DNA of 64,000 nt. Origin: Xanthomonas sp. SI (lineage in GTDB: Bacteria; Pseudomonadota; Gammaproteobacteria; Xanthomonadales; Xanthomonadaceae). A program made the position numbers and the translations under genes. The notes beneath the pieces were generated by a model. That model did not search any database, was not told where the DNA came from, and saw only the letters and a program-made list of their open reading frames with translations. Numbering within the stretch: position 1 is the stretch's first letter; each line of letters begins with the position of its first letter. Location: NCBI RefSeq assembly GCF_014236855.1, contig NZ_CP051261.1, positions 1,302,001-1,366,000 on the forward strand, written 5' to 3'. This document shows, in pieces, positions 33,017 through 42,558 of the stretch.

Positions 33017-34209
33017 CCCGCCGCGTCCACGAACAGCATCTGCGGCGGCGGATGCATCAGGAACTGCTGGTGCGAGATGTTCCAGGCGTAGGCGCCGGCC
33101 AGCGGGAACGCCAGGCAGTCGCCGGGCGCCAGGGCCGCGACCGGTTGCGCGCGCGCCAGCACGTCCTTGGGCGTGCACAGCTGGCCGACCAAGGTCACCC
33201 GCGTGTCGCGCAGCACCGGTGGCTGCGTGCCGCGCAGCACCAGGAACGGATGGTCGTGGGCTTGCGCGGCCGGGGTGCGGAAGTGATGGGTGCCGCCGCG
33301 GCCGATGGCGAAATACTCGCCATGGCTGCGCTTGATGTCGAGCACTTCCATCAGGTACCAGCCGCAGCTCGCGCTGACGTAGCGGCCCGGCTCCAGGCGC
33401 AGGCGCAGGCCATCGCCGTGCGTGCGCAGCAGCGCCGGCAGGCCGGCGCAGAACCCGGTCCAGTCGAACGAGGCCGCCGCATCGGCGTAGTTCACGCCGA
33501 AGCCGCCGCCGGCGTTCACCGTCAGCGGACCCAGCGCGTAGGCCTGGCGCCAGCCCTGCACGGTCTGCAGGTAGCCGGCGACCAGGCGCAGCTGCGCCTG
33601 CGCGTCGCACTGATGCGACATCAGGTGGAAGTGGAAGCCGGCCAGCTGCAGAGCCGGGGCGTCGTGCAGCAGCCGCATCGCCGCTTCCAGGTCGAGCGCG
33701 TCCAGCCCGAACGGCGAGGGCCGCCCGCCCATCACCAGGCGCGTGTCCTGCATGCCGGGCACGGCGATGTTCATGCGCAGGAACACCGCCACGCGGCGCC
33801 CGGCGTGCGCGGCGATGCGCGCCAGCCGCTGCAGTTCGCCCAGGCTCTCCACGTGCAGCGTGCACTCGGGCAATGACACTGCCAACTGCAGTTCGGCGTC
33901 GAGCTTGCCGGGGCCGCCGAACAGCAGCGACCGCCCCGGCTGGTGTTCTTGCAGCCACTGCAGTTCGCCGCCGGACGCCGCCTCGAAGCCGTCCACCGAT
34001 GGCGCCAGCGTGCGCAACAGCGGTGGCTCGGCATTGGCCTTGGCCGCGTAGTACAGCTCGCACTCGGCGGGCAACTGCGTGCGCATCGCCGCGGCGTGGC
34101 GGCGCAGCGCCGCCAGGTCGTAGACGTAGGCGCACACTGGTCCGTCGCCGCGCTCGCGCAGCTGCGCGAGCGCGGCCGCCAGCGGTGTCGGATCGATGTG
34201 CAGGCTCAT
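33013..34209 (-). CDS. xssE: Siderophore-biosynthesis PLP decarboxylase (PvsE/XssE-like)
   Basis: The 398-residue alanine-racemase-fold decarboxylase is related to diaminopimelate decarboxylase. The Schiff-base lysine is K57 in YYAAKANAEP; GFHFHLMSHQCDAQ, NAGGGFGVNY, the RLEPGRY phosphate-binding segment and the active-site cysteine in QLCTPKDVLA follow. In vibrioferrin synthesis the PvsE homologue decarboxylates a serine-derived unit to the ethanolamine part. It is the last gene of the operon, with an ATGA overlap to xssD. Its role is assigned by gene order against pvsABCDE; the symbol is by analogy. Confidence 0.88.
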   Translation of the reverse strand: MSLHIDPTPLAAALAQLRERGDGPVCAYVYDLAALRRHAAAMRTQLPAECELYYAAKANAEPPLLRTLAPSVDGFEAASGGELQWLQEHQPGRSLLFGGPGKLDAELQLAVSLPECTLHVESLGELQRLARIAAHAGRRVAVFLRMNIAVPGMQDTRLVMGGRPSPFGLDALDLEAAMRLLHDAPALQLAGFHFHLMSHQCDAQAQLRLVAGYLQTVQGWRQAYALGPLTVNAGGGFGVNYADAAASFDWTGFCAGLPALLRTHGDGLRLRLEPGRYVSASCGWYLMEVLDIKRSHGEYFAIGRGGTHHFRTPAAQAHDHPFLVLRGTQPPVLRDTRVTLVGQLCTPKDVLARAQPVAALAPGDCLAFPLAGAYAWNISHQQFLMHPPPQMLFVDAAG

Positions 34210-35969
34210 GCCGCGGCCTGCCGTTGCGCCGGCATGACGATCGGGTTTGGCAGCAGGGTGTAGTCGGCGTGGCGGTCGGCGCGTTGCAACAGGCGCAGGC
34301 GCAGGTTGTTCTTGGCCGGCAGCGGCGCGCCGTCGAGCAGCGCCTGCAGTGCCGGTTGCGCGCCGTGGCGCTGCTGCCAGGCCTGGGCGATGTCGCCGAC
34401 GATGCGCCACAGCTGCCGCTCGCGGCGGTCGTGGCCGTCGGCCAGATGGAAGATCGCCTCGGCCAGGTTGTTGACCAGCGCGCAGTAGGCGATCCGGTTC
34501 CAGCCCTGTTCGGCGCTGTAGTACAGCGACTGCCGCGCGGTTTCGGACATGCCGCGCAGGCGCGCGGCCGGCCAACGCGCCGGCAGCAGCTTGGTGCCTT
34601 CCAGGTCGCGGATCCAGACCCGCGCCGGCAGGCCGTCCGCGCAGCCGATCACGGTGTTCTGCAGGTGCGGCTCGAGCACGATGCCGTAGTCGAACCACGC
34701 GCTCCAGACGCCGTCCAGCAGCAGCCGCGCATAGGCCTGGAACCAGGCCGCGGTGGCCGCATCCAGGCTGCCGTAGCGTCGTGCCAGCGCCTGCAGCGGC
34801 GCGGCGCAGGCGGCATCGCCGCGCGCGTCGCGGGTGAACAGCGCGCCGGCCACCTGCGGTTGGAAGCGCAGCCGTTGCGGCGCGGGGATGGCCTGCCGGT
34901 AGAGCATGCCGAAGCTTTCGCCGAGGTCGCGGCAGGCGTGCGCATCGCCGCCCAGCGCCGAGAAGTCCAGGTCGGTGGCGGCCGGTTCCAGCAACACCTG
35001 GAAGCCCGGCACGCGCTGCGCCAGGTCGCGCCAGGCCGGCGCCAGCAGGCGGGTCAGCGCGACCGCGCTTTCCAGTTCGTACCAGGCGTTCTTGCGCACG
35101 CAGTTGGTCAGGCGCACATGCACCGACAGCTTGAGGAAGTAATCCAGCTCGGCGTGGTAGAGCGTGCGCACCGACGAGGTCGGGCGCAGCGCCAGGCCGC
35201 GTTCGCCCAGCGGTTCGATCCAGCCGCGCGCCTGCGCCTGGCGCAGCAGCGGATGCGCGAGCACGCGCTCGGCTTCCCACGGGTGGCACGGATACAGATC
35301 CGCTGCACCGCCGGCCTGCGCAAGGGTGGCGCGCACGTCCTGGCCCTGCGCGCGGTACAGGCGCGGGTCGATGCGGAACCAGAACAGCGGGAAGCGGCTG
35401 CGCGCTTCCGGCGCGCAGGCCAGCACCTGCGCCAATGGCACGCCTTCGCGGCTCTTCGGCGTGGGATGCAGCGCGTGTCCCCACAGCATCGATTGCTCGG
35501 CATCGATCATCGCCTCGCCGCTGGGTGCGGCGGCGTCGGCGCAGCGCAGCAGCTGTGCGGTCACCGCGATGCTGTTGTCGCTCTGCGCGAGCAGTTCGGC
35601 GTTGAACGCTTCGCCGTCGGCCAGTTCCTGCAGCAACAGGCGCACCAGCGCCGTCGCGTCCAGGCAGTGCCATGGCTGTCCGTTGGCTTTCAGGTACGGC
35701 GCCGAGTCGAAACGACAGCGGCCAAGCGTGTCGGCCTGGGCCAGGCGGATGCACAACACCGCGCCGGAAGGCAGGTGCAGGCGCAGCCAGCGCTCGCCGG
35801 CGCTGGCGATGCCGGGGCGGTCCAGGCCGCGGTAATCGAAGTCGGCCTGGCCGCGGCCGATCGCCACTTCGCGCAGGTAGCAATTGAGCCAGCAGGTGAT
35901 CGCCTGCGCTTGCGCCAGGCTGTCGTACCACGGGTCGTGCAGCGGTTCATGCGTCGCGAGCGGGGACAT
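34206..35969 (-). CDS. xssD: NIS siderophore synthetase, IucA/IucC family (PvsD/XssD-like)
   Basis: The 587-residue NRPS-independent synthetase condenses a carboxylate such as citrate with an amine or alcohol using ATP. Motifs: HPTPKSREGVP (ATP site), LYPCHPWEAERVL, LRPTSSVRTLYH and the late LEPHLQNTVIG, all in the spacing of the family. It overlaps xssC by 23 bases and xssE by ATGA. In pvs clusters two such synthetases (PvsB and PvsD) act in turn to build vibrioferrin; which bond each makes here is inferred only from order. Confidence 0.93.
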   Translation of the reverse strand: MSPLATHEPLHDPWYDSLAQAQAITCWLNCYLREVAIGRGQADFDYRGLDRPGIASAGERWLRLHLPSGAVLCIRLAQADTLGRCRFDSAPYLKANGQPWHCLDATALVRLLLQELADGEAFNAELLAQSDNSIAVTAQLLRCADAAAPSGEAMIDAEQSMLWGHALHPTPKSREGVPLAQVLACAPEARSRFPLFWFRIDPRLYRAQGQDVRATLAQAGGAADLYPCHPWEAERVLAHPLLRQAQARGWIEPLGERGLALRPTSSVRTLYHAELDYFLKLSVHVRLTNCVRKNAWYELESAVALTRLLAPAWRDLAQRVPGFQVLLEPAATDLDFSALGGDAHACRDLGESFGMLYRQAIPAPQRLRFQPQVAGALFTRDARGDAACAAPLQALARRYGSLDAATAAWFQAYARLLLDGVWSAWFDYGIVLEPHLQNTVIGCADGLPARVWIRDLEGTKLLPARWPAARLRGMSETARQSLYYSAEQGWNRIAYCALVNNLAEAIFHLADGHDRRERQLWRIVGDIAQAWQQRHGAQPALQALLDGAPLPAKNNLRLRLLQRADRHADYTLLPNPIVMPAQRQAAA

Positions 35970-37116
35970 GCGCGGTTCTCCGGACGGAAGTGAGCGATAA
36001 GGCCGGCGCCAGCGCCAGCAGGGCCGCGGCGGTCGCGGCGAGGAACGGCACGGCCAGGCCGTGGCCTTGCACCAGGACGCCGGCGAGCGCGCCGCCGGCC
36101 ACGCCGGCGTATTTGCCGAATGCGTCGAAGCGGCCGAACAACTGCCCGGCGGCGTGCGCGCTGGCGATGTCGGCCAGGCTGCGGTTGAGTCCGCGCAGCG
36201 CCATCCACATGCCCACGCCGAACAGCAGGCGCGCGGCGATCAGCCATGCCGGCGCATGCAGCAGCGCTTGCAGCAGGCAGGCCAGCGCGAACAGCGCCAG
36301 CCCGGCCGGCAGCGGCGAGGCACGGTGTTCGCTGCCGCGCCAGCACGGCAACAGCACCAGGTAGACCAGGTGCGGCAGGCTGTACAGCAGGCCCGCCGCG
36401 GCCGCGTTGCCGATGCCCTGCGCCTGCGCGTAGGGCAGGAAATACGGAAACGTCACCACCATCGCGAAGCAGAACAGGAATTGCGTGCTCCACAGCGCCC
36501 AGCGCTGGCGGCGGCTGGCGTCGTCGTGCGCATCGCTGGCCGTTGCCGCCGCGGCATGGCGTGGCCGCGGCGGATCGGCGGGCAGTCGCCAGCTCAGCGC
36601 GAAGGCGAGCAGCGGCAGCAGCGCCAGATAGCGATACAGCGATTGCGCCGGACCCAGCGCGCTGGCCAGGCCGAGCAGCGCCGGCGCGGTGACCATCGCC
36701 AGCCGCGCCGAGAACTGGGTCCAGTCCAGCGCGCGCGCCAGCGGCCCGGTCCGTGCCTGCGTGGTCAGATAGGCATTGGTCGCGGCCAGCGAACCGCCGC
36801 AGGCGCCTTGCACCACCAGCCCGGCCACCAGCCAGCCAAGATCCGGCGCGAAGCCGGCCATCGCGAAGCCCAGCGCCAGGCCCAACTGCGCGCGCAGCAA
36901 CGAGCGCTTGCGTCCGTAGCGGTCGGCCAGCCGGCCCCAGGCGCTGGCGGTGAGCGCGGTGCACAGCGTCGGCAGCACGTACAGCACGCCGCTCCAGCCG
37001 ATCGCCGCGCCCGGCGCCAGCTGGTGCAGCACCTGCGGCAGGAACAGCGGCATGCCCAGCGCGGTGAATGCGGCCAGGTAGTGCGCGGCCAGCACCGGGC
37101 CGAGCACGCGCTTCAT
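35947..37116 (-). CDS. xssC: MFS exporter for the siderophore (PvsC/XssC-like)
   Basis: The 389-residue product has about 12 hydrophobic helices and the MFS loop GRLADRYGRKRSLL. The ATG at 37116 overlaps the xssB stop as ATGA. Its place between the two synthetases matches pvsC of Vibrio, which exports vibrioferrin across the inner membrane. A C-terminal tail overlaps the start of xssD. Export of the siderophore is inferred from position. Confidence 0.88.
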   Translation of the reverse strand: MKRVLGPVLAAHYLAAFTALGMPLFLPQVLHQLAPGAAIGWSGVLYVLPTLCTALTASAWGRLADRYGRKRSLLRAQLGLALGFAMAGFAPDLGWLVAGLVVQGACGGSLAATNAYLTTQARTGPLARALDWTQFSARLAMVTAPALLGLASALGPAQSLYRYLALLPLLAFALSWRLPADPPRPRHAAAATASDAHDDASRRQRWALWSTQFLFCFAMVVTFPYFLPYAQAQGIGNAAAAGLLYSLPHLVYLVLLPCWRGSEHRASPLPAGLALFALACLLQALLHAPAWLIAARLLFGVGMWMALRGLNRSLADIASAHAAGQLFGRFDAFGKYAGVAGGALAGVLVQGHGLAVPFLAATAAALLALAPALSLTSVRRTAHVPARDA

Positions 37117-38933
37117 CGCGACGCTCCGTGCGCGAACGCCGCCTGTGCTGGCACCGCGACAGCAGGCGCTGTTACCGCGTCGATCTCCTCGCGCAACAGA
37201 TTCGGCGCGCTGTCGCCGTAGAACTTGTTGATGTCGGAGGCGCCGGTGATCTGCTTGCCGAGCAGGCTGCCGGCGCTGAGCAGGTACTTCACCGGCAGCC
37301 GCGGCGCCGCCAGCAGCGCCTTCGCCGGCGCGATATCGATGCCTTCGGCCTGCAGCTCGCGCAGCGTGCCGTGCAGGCGCGTGCGCAGCTGCGCGTACAG
37401 CGGCGCGCGCAACGCGGGCTGTGCTTCGGCCAGGCCCTCCAGCACCGCCTGCAGGTCCAGTTGCAGGATGATGGTGCAGAACATGCGCGCCAGCGCGGCC
37501 TCGTCTTCCACCGCGATGCGCAGGTCGCGCGGCGGTCCCAACTGCGCCAGTTCCGGACGTTGCGCATACAGCCGCGACAGTTTCACCCGCGCCGCGTCGT
37601 TGTCCTTCAGCAGCAGCCGCGGCGCGCGGCCGTGGGCGTAGATCAGCACGCTGTTCTGCTGGTTGGCTTCCAGCGCGATGCCGTAGCGCAGCCACAGCCG
37701 CAGGTGCACCTGACACATCAGCGCGAGGTAGGCGTCCCACCACGCGTGCAGGTCGCCGCCATGGAAGCGTTCGGCCAGGTGCAGGGCCAGCGGGCGGCCG
37801 TCCGGCAGCGGCGCGCACAGGCCGGCGACCGGCACCAGCGTCGCTTCCGGCAAGGGCGGATAGCGGCGCAGCAGATAGGCCAGGTGGCGCGCCTCGCCGA
37901 CCTGGCCGGCGTGGGATTCGTCCACGTGCAGGTAACGTTCGTCCAGGGCCGGATCGTGCGCGGCGATGGCGCGCAGCACGCGTTCGAACCAGTGCCCGTC
38001 GTACAGCGTGGACGGCTTGATCAGGCGCAGGTTGAGCGCGCCCAGGCTGCGCATCGGCAATGGCAGCTTGAGGTGGTGGTCCGGATAGTCCAGCGGGATG
38101 ATGGTGCGTACCGACAGCGACGCGCGCACCTGCAGCCATGGCTGCGGTGCGGCGATGGCGCCGTCGGGCAGCGCGAAGTCGGCTTCGCCCAGGCGCGCGA
38201 AGGTCAGCGGGTGCAGCGGCCAGGCGATATGGCTGGCGTCCAGCGCCGGCGCCAGGCCAAGCTGGCTCGGACGCGGCCAGAACGCCGGCGGCGGCGTGGT
38301 CTGCGCCACCGCGGCCGCCGGCAGCGCCAGCCAGCGCAGCGCGAAGCACGGTGCGAACTCGGGCGCATGGTGCGGTAGTTGCGCGTCGTCCAGTCCGACC
38401 TTGGCGCGTGCGGTCGGATAGAACGGATGGTCGCGATGGCTGGCCAGCTGTTCGCAGCGGTAGGCGCGTTCGTGCGCATCGGCTGCGTCCAGCGCGGAGG
38501 CCAGGAGCGGGCGCTGTTGCGCGTAGGCCTGTCGCGCCAGCGCACGCTGGCGCACGGCGCAGTCCGCTTCGTCGGCATAGGCGCGATGCAGGCGCTGCGT
38601 GTCCGCGTCCAGCCCCGCGCTCATCCGCTCCAGCCAGGTGGCGGCACCGGATTCGAAGGCGATGCGCTCGCCGTCGCGCAGCAGCCAGCCGACGCTGCAG
38701 GCGCTGAGCTCCTGCAGGTAGCCGCGGCGTTGCAGCGGCAGCCACAGTTCGCCGTCGGGCAGGTGCGCGATACGCCACCACAGCGCGTTCGGCAGCGGCG
38801 CCGGCCAGGCCGCCAGCAGCGCAGGCGATGGCATGGCCGCGGCGCCACGGCTGACGATGCCGCGCAGGTCCTCGCGCAGGCAGGCGTCGATGATGCGCAG
38901 CTCGACGTAGCGGCGGTCGTCGTCGCGATTCAT
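37113..38933 (-). CDS. xssB: NIS siderophore synthetase, IucA/IucC family (PvsB/XssB-like)
   Basis: The product is 606 residues. The family is recognised by HRDHPFYPTARAKVGLD (equivalent of the HP..K ATP-binding motif), SLSVRTIIPL, LEANQQNSVLI and the basic LLKDNDAARVKLSR. At the C-terminus the GSLLGKQITGASDINKFYG motif is typical of type-A/B enzymes that use citrate or 2-oxoglutarate-derived acids. It is translationally coupled to xssA (ATGA at 38930-38933) and xssC. It works with XssD to join the carboxylate and amine parts. Confidence 0.93.
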   Translation of the reverse strand: MNRDDDRRYVELRIIDACLREDLRGIVSRGAAAMPSPALLAAWPAPLPNALWWRIAHLPDGELWLPLQRRGYLQELSACSVGWLLRDGERIAFESGAATWLERMSAGLDADTQRLHRAYADEADCAVRQRALARQAYAQQRPLLASALDAADAHERAYRCEQLASHRDHPFYPTARAKVGLDDAQLPHHAPEFAPCFALRWLALPAAAVAQTTPPPAFWPRPSQLGLAPALDASHIAWPLHPLTFARLGEADFALPDGAIAAPQPWLQVRASLSVRTIIPLDYPDHHLKLPLPMRSLGALNLRLIKPSTLYDGHWFERVLRAIAAHDPALDERYLHVDESHAGQVGEARHLAYLLRRYPPLPEATLVPVAGLCAPLPDGRPLALHLAERFHGGDLHAWWDAYLALMCQVHLRLWLRYGIALEANQQNSVLIYAHGRAPRLLLKDNDAARVKLSRLYAQRPELAQLGPPRDLRIAVEDEAALARMFCTIILQLDLQAVLEGLAEAQPALRAPLYAQLRTRLHGTLRELQAEGIDIAPAKALLAAPRLPVKYLLSAGSLLGKQITGASDINKFYGDSAPNLLREEIDAVTAPAVAVPAQAAFAHGASR

Positions 38934-40156
38934 GGCTGGGCTCCTGCGCTGCTCTCGATCCGCCACTGCAGCGGCGCCTCGGCCGCGGCCAGCGCGAGCG
39001 GCAGGTCGGATGCGGCGTCGGCGAGCACATCCAGCGCGCCCAGGTAGTCCTTGTTGGAGTGGCTCAGGCGGATGCTGTCGCCGGGTTGCCGCAGGCGTCG
39101 GTAGCGCGCTTCCCAGCGCATGTCGTCGCAGGCCTGGTCGTCGCTGGCCATGGCCAGGGTGCCTTCGGCGTCGGCGACGTAGTAGCGCACCAGCGCGTGT
39201 GCGCGTTGCGCGCGCAGGGTCGGCAGCGGCTGTCCCAGGTGCAGGCCGAGCACGCTGTCGAACCAGCGTCCGCCGAACATGCGGTCGAGCAGGAATTCGC
39301 GGCCGTCGCCGATGCTGCGGTAGTTGATCTCGACCAGCACCGGCCCGTCGGCGGTGAGGATGAATTCGCTGTGGCAGGCGCCGAAACCGATGCCGAACGC
39401 CTGCAACTGCGCCAGTGCCTGGCGCAGCGCCGGCGTATCGGCATCGCCGCGCCAGTTGGCTTCGCATTCGACGAAGTGCGGCGGTGGCGACAGGCGCACG
39501 TCGAAGCCGCCCAGCGCCTGCAGGCGCTGCCCGTCGCCGAGCGTTTCCACGGTGAACAATGGCCCTTGCAGCACGCTCTCCAGCAACACGCTGCGCTGCG
39601 GATGGCGCTGCCAGAAATCGTCCAGATAGGCCTGCAGCGCGGCGGCGTCGGCGCAGTGGCGTACGTCCAGGCTGGCCACGCCTTCGCGCGGCTTGGCGAT
39701 CAACGGCCACGGCGCCTGCGCCGGGATCGCAGCACCCGGCGCCAGGCTGCAGAACCACGGCGCCGGCAGGCCGCGCGCGCGCAGCCGCTGGCGCATCGCG
39801 GCCTTGTTTTTGGCCGCATAGCAGATTTGCCAGTCCTTGCCCGGCAGGTCCAGCGCGGCGGCGACCAGCGCGGCGCTGGTCTGCAGATGATCGCTGTTGC
39901 TGAACACCGCGCGTGGTTGCACTTGCAGGGTGCTGAGCAGGTCGAGCACGCCGAGCGGATTGAACACGTCGCACTCCAGGATCTGCAACGGCACCGTGGG
40001 CGGATGCAGGCGGAAGTGCGCCAGATGGTCGTGGCGGTGGTCGGTCAGCAGCAGCACCGGCACGTCCAGGCGCTGTGCGGCGGGGACGAAGCCATCGGTC
40101 ACCGCCGGATGGCAGACGTGGCTCAGGATCAGCAGGGGAGCGTCATGCGGGGTCAT
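38930..40156 (-). CDS. xssA: ATP-grasp siderophore ligase (PvsA/XssA-like)
   Basis: The 408-residue product has an ATP-grasp core: CYAAKNKAAMRQRLRARGLP, the phosphate loop IAKPREGVASLDV, and the metal-binding motif VLVEINYRSIGDGRE. An N-terminal pre-ATP-grasp domain precedes it. In vibrioferrin synthesis PvsA is the ATP-grasp ligase; it joins an amino acid (alanine in vibrioferrin) to an acid. The start is ATG 40156 with only a weak ribosome site. A pair of stem-loops separates it from the receptor gene. Confidence 0.88.
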   Translation of the reverse strand: MTPHDAPLLILSHVCHPAVTDGFVPAAQRLDVPVLLLTDHRHDHLAHFRLHPPTVPLQILECDVFNPLGVLDLLSTLQVQPRAVFSNSDHLQTSAALVAAALDLPGKDWQICYAAKNKAAMRQRLRARGLPAPWFCSLAPGAAIPAQAPWPLIAKPREGVASLDVRHCADAAALQAYLDDFWQRHPQRSVLLESVLQGPLFTVETLGDGQRLQALGGFDVRLSPPPHFVECEANWRGDADTPALRQALAQLQAFGIGFGACHSEFILTADGPVLVEINYRSIGDGREFLLDRMFGGRWFDSVLGLHLGQPLPTLRAQRAHALVRYYVADAEGTLAMASDDQACDDMRWEARYRRLRQPGDSIRLSHSNKDYLGALDVLADAASDLPLALAAAEAPLQWRIESSAGAQP

Positions 40157-40326
40157 GATCGGTTCTCGTTCGGAAGACGGGGATGGACGCACGCGACGGC
40201 GCGCGCGGCCACGATCTGCGGACACGGGGAGCACAAGGCCGCGGCTGCGGCGCTAGAGGGACTGCCTGGCGCACGCATCGGGCGCGCGCTGGGTGCGTGG
40301 CGAACGCGGCCGCGTTCGCCTCGAAG

Positions 40327-40367
40327 GCCCGCGTCTCCCGCGGGCGGCGGCGCGCCAGGAGGCGCGC
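40327..40367 (-). terminator. Two adjacent stem-loops between receptor and biosynthesis genes
   Basis: GCCCGCG-TCTCC-CGCGGGC (40327-40345) and GCGCGCC-AGGA-GGCGCGC (40350-40367) lie 43 bases past the receptor stop. They lack T-runs. They may attenuate or stabilise the mRNA so that receptor expression exceeds that of the synthetase genes. Confidence 0.5.
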
Positions 40368-40409
40368 GGTGTTGCGAACGCTACCGTCGTCGTTCGACGG
40401 CAGCGGCGA

Positions 40410-42533
40410 TCAGAAGCGGTATTCCAGGCCGAGGGTGACGCTGCGGCCCGGCGCCGGCTGCCGGCCCCACGGACTGGTGTCGATGCCGCGGTACCAGTAC
40501 TTGCGGTCGAACAGGTTGTTCACTGCCAACGAGGCGCTGAGCTTGCCGCTGTCGCGCTCGCTGAGCACCTGGCTCAGCTGCGCGTTCCAGACCCAGTACG
40601 CCGGCAATTCGCCGACCGAGCCGATCGCATTTTCCTGCACGCTGTTGGCGGCATCGCTGAAGGCGCGGCTGAAGTAATAGCTGGACACTGCGACCGTGGT
40701 GTGACCGGGCTGGTAGGACGCGCCGAGCGTGAGCTGGTTACGCGAGGTGTAGGGCACCAGCTTGCCGTCGTAGGCGCCCGATTCCTGGCGTGCATCCAAA
40801 TAGGCGTAACCGGCGTTGAGGGTCAGCGCACGCAGCTGCGCCGGACTCCATTGCAGTTCCACCTCGCCGCCCTGGTGGCGGGTCTTGCCGAGGTTGCGGT
40901 AGGTGCGGGTGGTGTTGTCGAGCTGGATCTGCTGGTCGAAATCGATCAGGTAGCCGCCGAACTGCACGCGGGTGCGATCGTTGGGCTGGTAGCGCGCGCC
41001 GGCCTCGTAGTTCCAGGCCAGTTCGGCGTCGAGATTGTCGCCGAAGATGATCTGGGTGACCTGCGGCGCGCGCAGCGAGCGCTGCCCGTCGGCGTACAGG
41101 TACCACTGCGGCGTGGCCTGGAAACCGAGGGTCAGGCCGGGCAGGACGTCGCTGGTCTTGTTGCGCGTGCTGGCGCCGCTGGCGAGGTTGTAATAACGCG
41201 CATCCACCCGCTCGTAGCGCAGCCCGGGGGTGATGGTGATGCGGTCGTCGGCCAGCCCGATCGCATCGCTGACGTAGGCGGCGGCGCCGCGGTCCTTGAA
41301 GCGCCAGTCGCGCACCAGGGTGTACAGCCCGTCGCTCAGCCGGGTGTTGCCGACCAGAAAGTCGATGTCCTCGCTGATCGCGCGCGCGCCGACGGTCCAC
41401 TGCTGGCTCACCGCACCGGAGTCCATCTTCCAGCTCAGCCGCGGCTCGCTGCCGTAGACCTTGAAATCGCGCGGCGCGCTCTGTCGCAATTGCGGCGGCA
41501 GATCCGCACGCCAGGTCTCGCTGGACGCCGAGCGCATGCCGACGACGAAGTTGCGGCTGCTGCGCGCGCTGAAGTTGCTCCAGTCCAGGCGCAGGTCCTG
41601 GAAGAGCCCCAGGTCGCCGAAGTCCTGTTGGTAGACCAGCGAGGCGCGCGTGGTGCGGCCGGTGAATGCGTCCAGCGGCCGTGTCGACTGGCGCGGGTCG
41701 CGCAGATAGTCGGCGGTCGACAAGGCGCCGGCCATGTCCATGTCGGCCACGTAGCGCTGCACGCTGGCCTTGAGCAGCTTGTCCGGCGCCAGCCACCATT
41801 CGGCGCGCAGGCGCAGGTTCTTGATGTCGGTGTCGCTGTGCTCGCGCCAGTACTCGCCCTTGGTCCAGTTCGCGTCCAGTTGCAGGCCGAAGGTATCGCT
41901 GGCGTAGCCGCCGGTGCTGATTGCGGTGTCGCCCAGGTAGTGCCCGGCGCCGCCGGCAGTGACTTTTTGTCCCAGGGTGGTGGTCCAGGTCGTAGGGATG
42001 TCCGGACTGATCAGGTTGATCACGCCTCCGACGTTGTTGGGACCGTACTGCACCGCCGCGCCGCCGCGCACGATGTCGATGCGGTCGACCTGGTTCAGGC
42101 CGACCGGGAACAGCGACAGGCTGGTCTGCCCGTAGGGCGCCAGGGCCAGCGGAATGCCGTCCTCGAGCACCTGCACGCGGCCGCTGCGGCTTTCGTACAG
42201 GCCGCGCAGCATGATCTGCGGCAGCGCGCCGGTGCCGGTCTCGTCGAACACCTTGATCCCGGGCACGCGCTGCAGCGCGTCGTCCAGCGAGCGGTTGGCG
42301 CCGTTGCGCAGCTGCACGCTGTCGATCACCTGGCGGCTGCCGGCGTAATGCTGCACGTCCTGCACGGTGGAGCGGCCGAGCAGGCTGCCCTGCACCTGCA
42401 CGGTATCCAGCTGGCGGATCCGCGCCGCCGCGTCATGCGGGTCCTGCGCTTGCTGGGCGATGGCCGCGGACGGCGCGAGCAGGGCGAGGCCGACGGCGAG
42501 GGTCAGCAACGAGGGGGAAAGCGAAACGATCAA
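40410..42533 (-). CDS. xsuA: TonB-dependent siderophore receptor (XsuA/PsuA-like)
   Basis: The product has 707 residues from a TTG start at 42533, the only start with a ribosome site (GGAG, 8 bases before). The signal peptide ends at AAIAQQA. The plug has ALQRVPGIKVF, QIMLRGLYESRSGRVQVLEDG and VDRIDIVRGGAAVQYGPNNVGGVIN, close to FecA-type receptors for citrate-containing siderophores. A 22-strand barrel ends in GLEYRF. It should import the ferric form of the siderophore made by the genes downstream. A 25-base gap separates it from the HpcH gene. Confidence 0.93.
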   Translation of the reverse strand: MIVSLSPSLLTLAVGLALLAPSAAIAQQAQDPHDAAARIRQLDTVQVQGSLLGRSTVQDVQHYAGSRQVIDSVQLRNGANRSLDDALQRVPGIKVFDETGTGALPQIMLRGLYESRSGRVQVLEDGIPLALAPYGQTSLSLFPVGLNQVDRIDIVRGGAAVQYGPNNVGGVINLISPDIPTTWTTTLGQKVTAGGAGHYLGDTAISTGGYASDTFGLQLDANWTKGEYWREHSDTDIKNLRLRAEWWLAPDKLLKASVQRYVADMDMAGALSTADYLRDPRQSTRPLDAFTGRTTRASLVYQQDFGDLGLFQDLRLDWSNFSARSSRNFVVGMRSASSETWRADLPPQLRQSAPRDFKVYGSEPRLSWKMDSGAVSQQWTVGARAISEDIDFLVGNTRLSDGLYTLVRDWRFKDRGAAAYVSDAIGLADDRITITPGLRYERVDARYYNLASGASTRNKTSDVLPGLTLGFQATPQWYLYADGQRSLRAPQVTQIIFGDNLDAELAWNYEAGARYQPNDRTRVQFGGYLIDFDQQIQLDNTTRTYRNLGKTRHQGGEVELQWSPAQLRALTLNAGYAYLDARQESGAYDGKLVPYTSRNQLTLGASYQPGHTTVAVSSYYFSRAFSDAANSVQENAIGSVGELPAYWVWNAQLSQVLSERDSGKLSASLAVNNLFDRKYWYRGIDTSPWGRQPAPGRSVTLGLEYRF

Positions 42534-42558
42534 GGCGAAGACTCCGGAGAACGAAAGA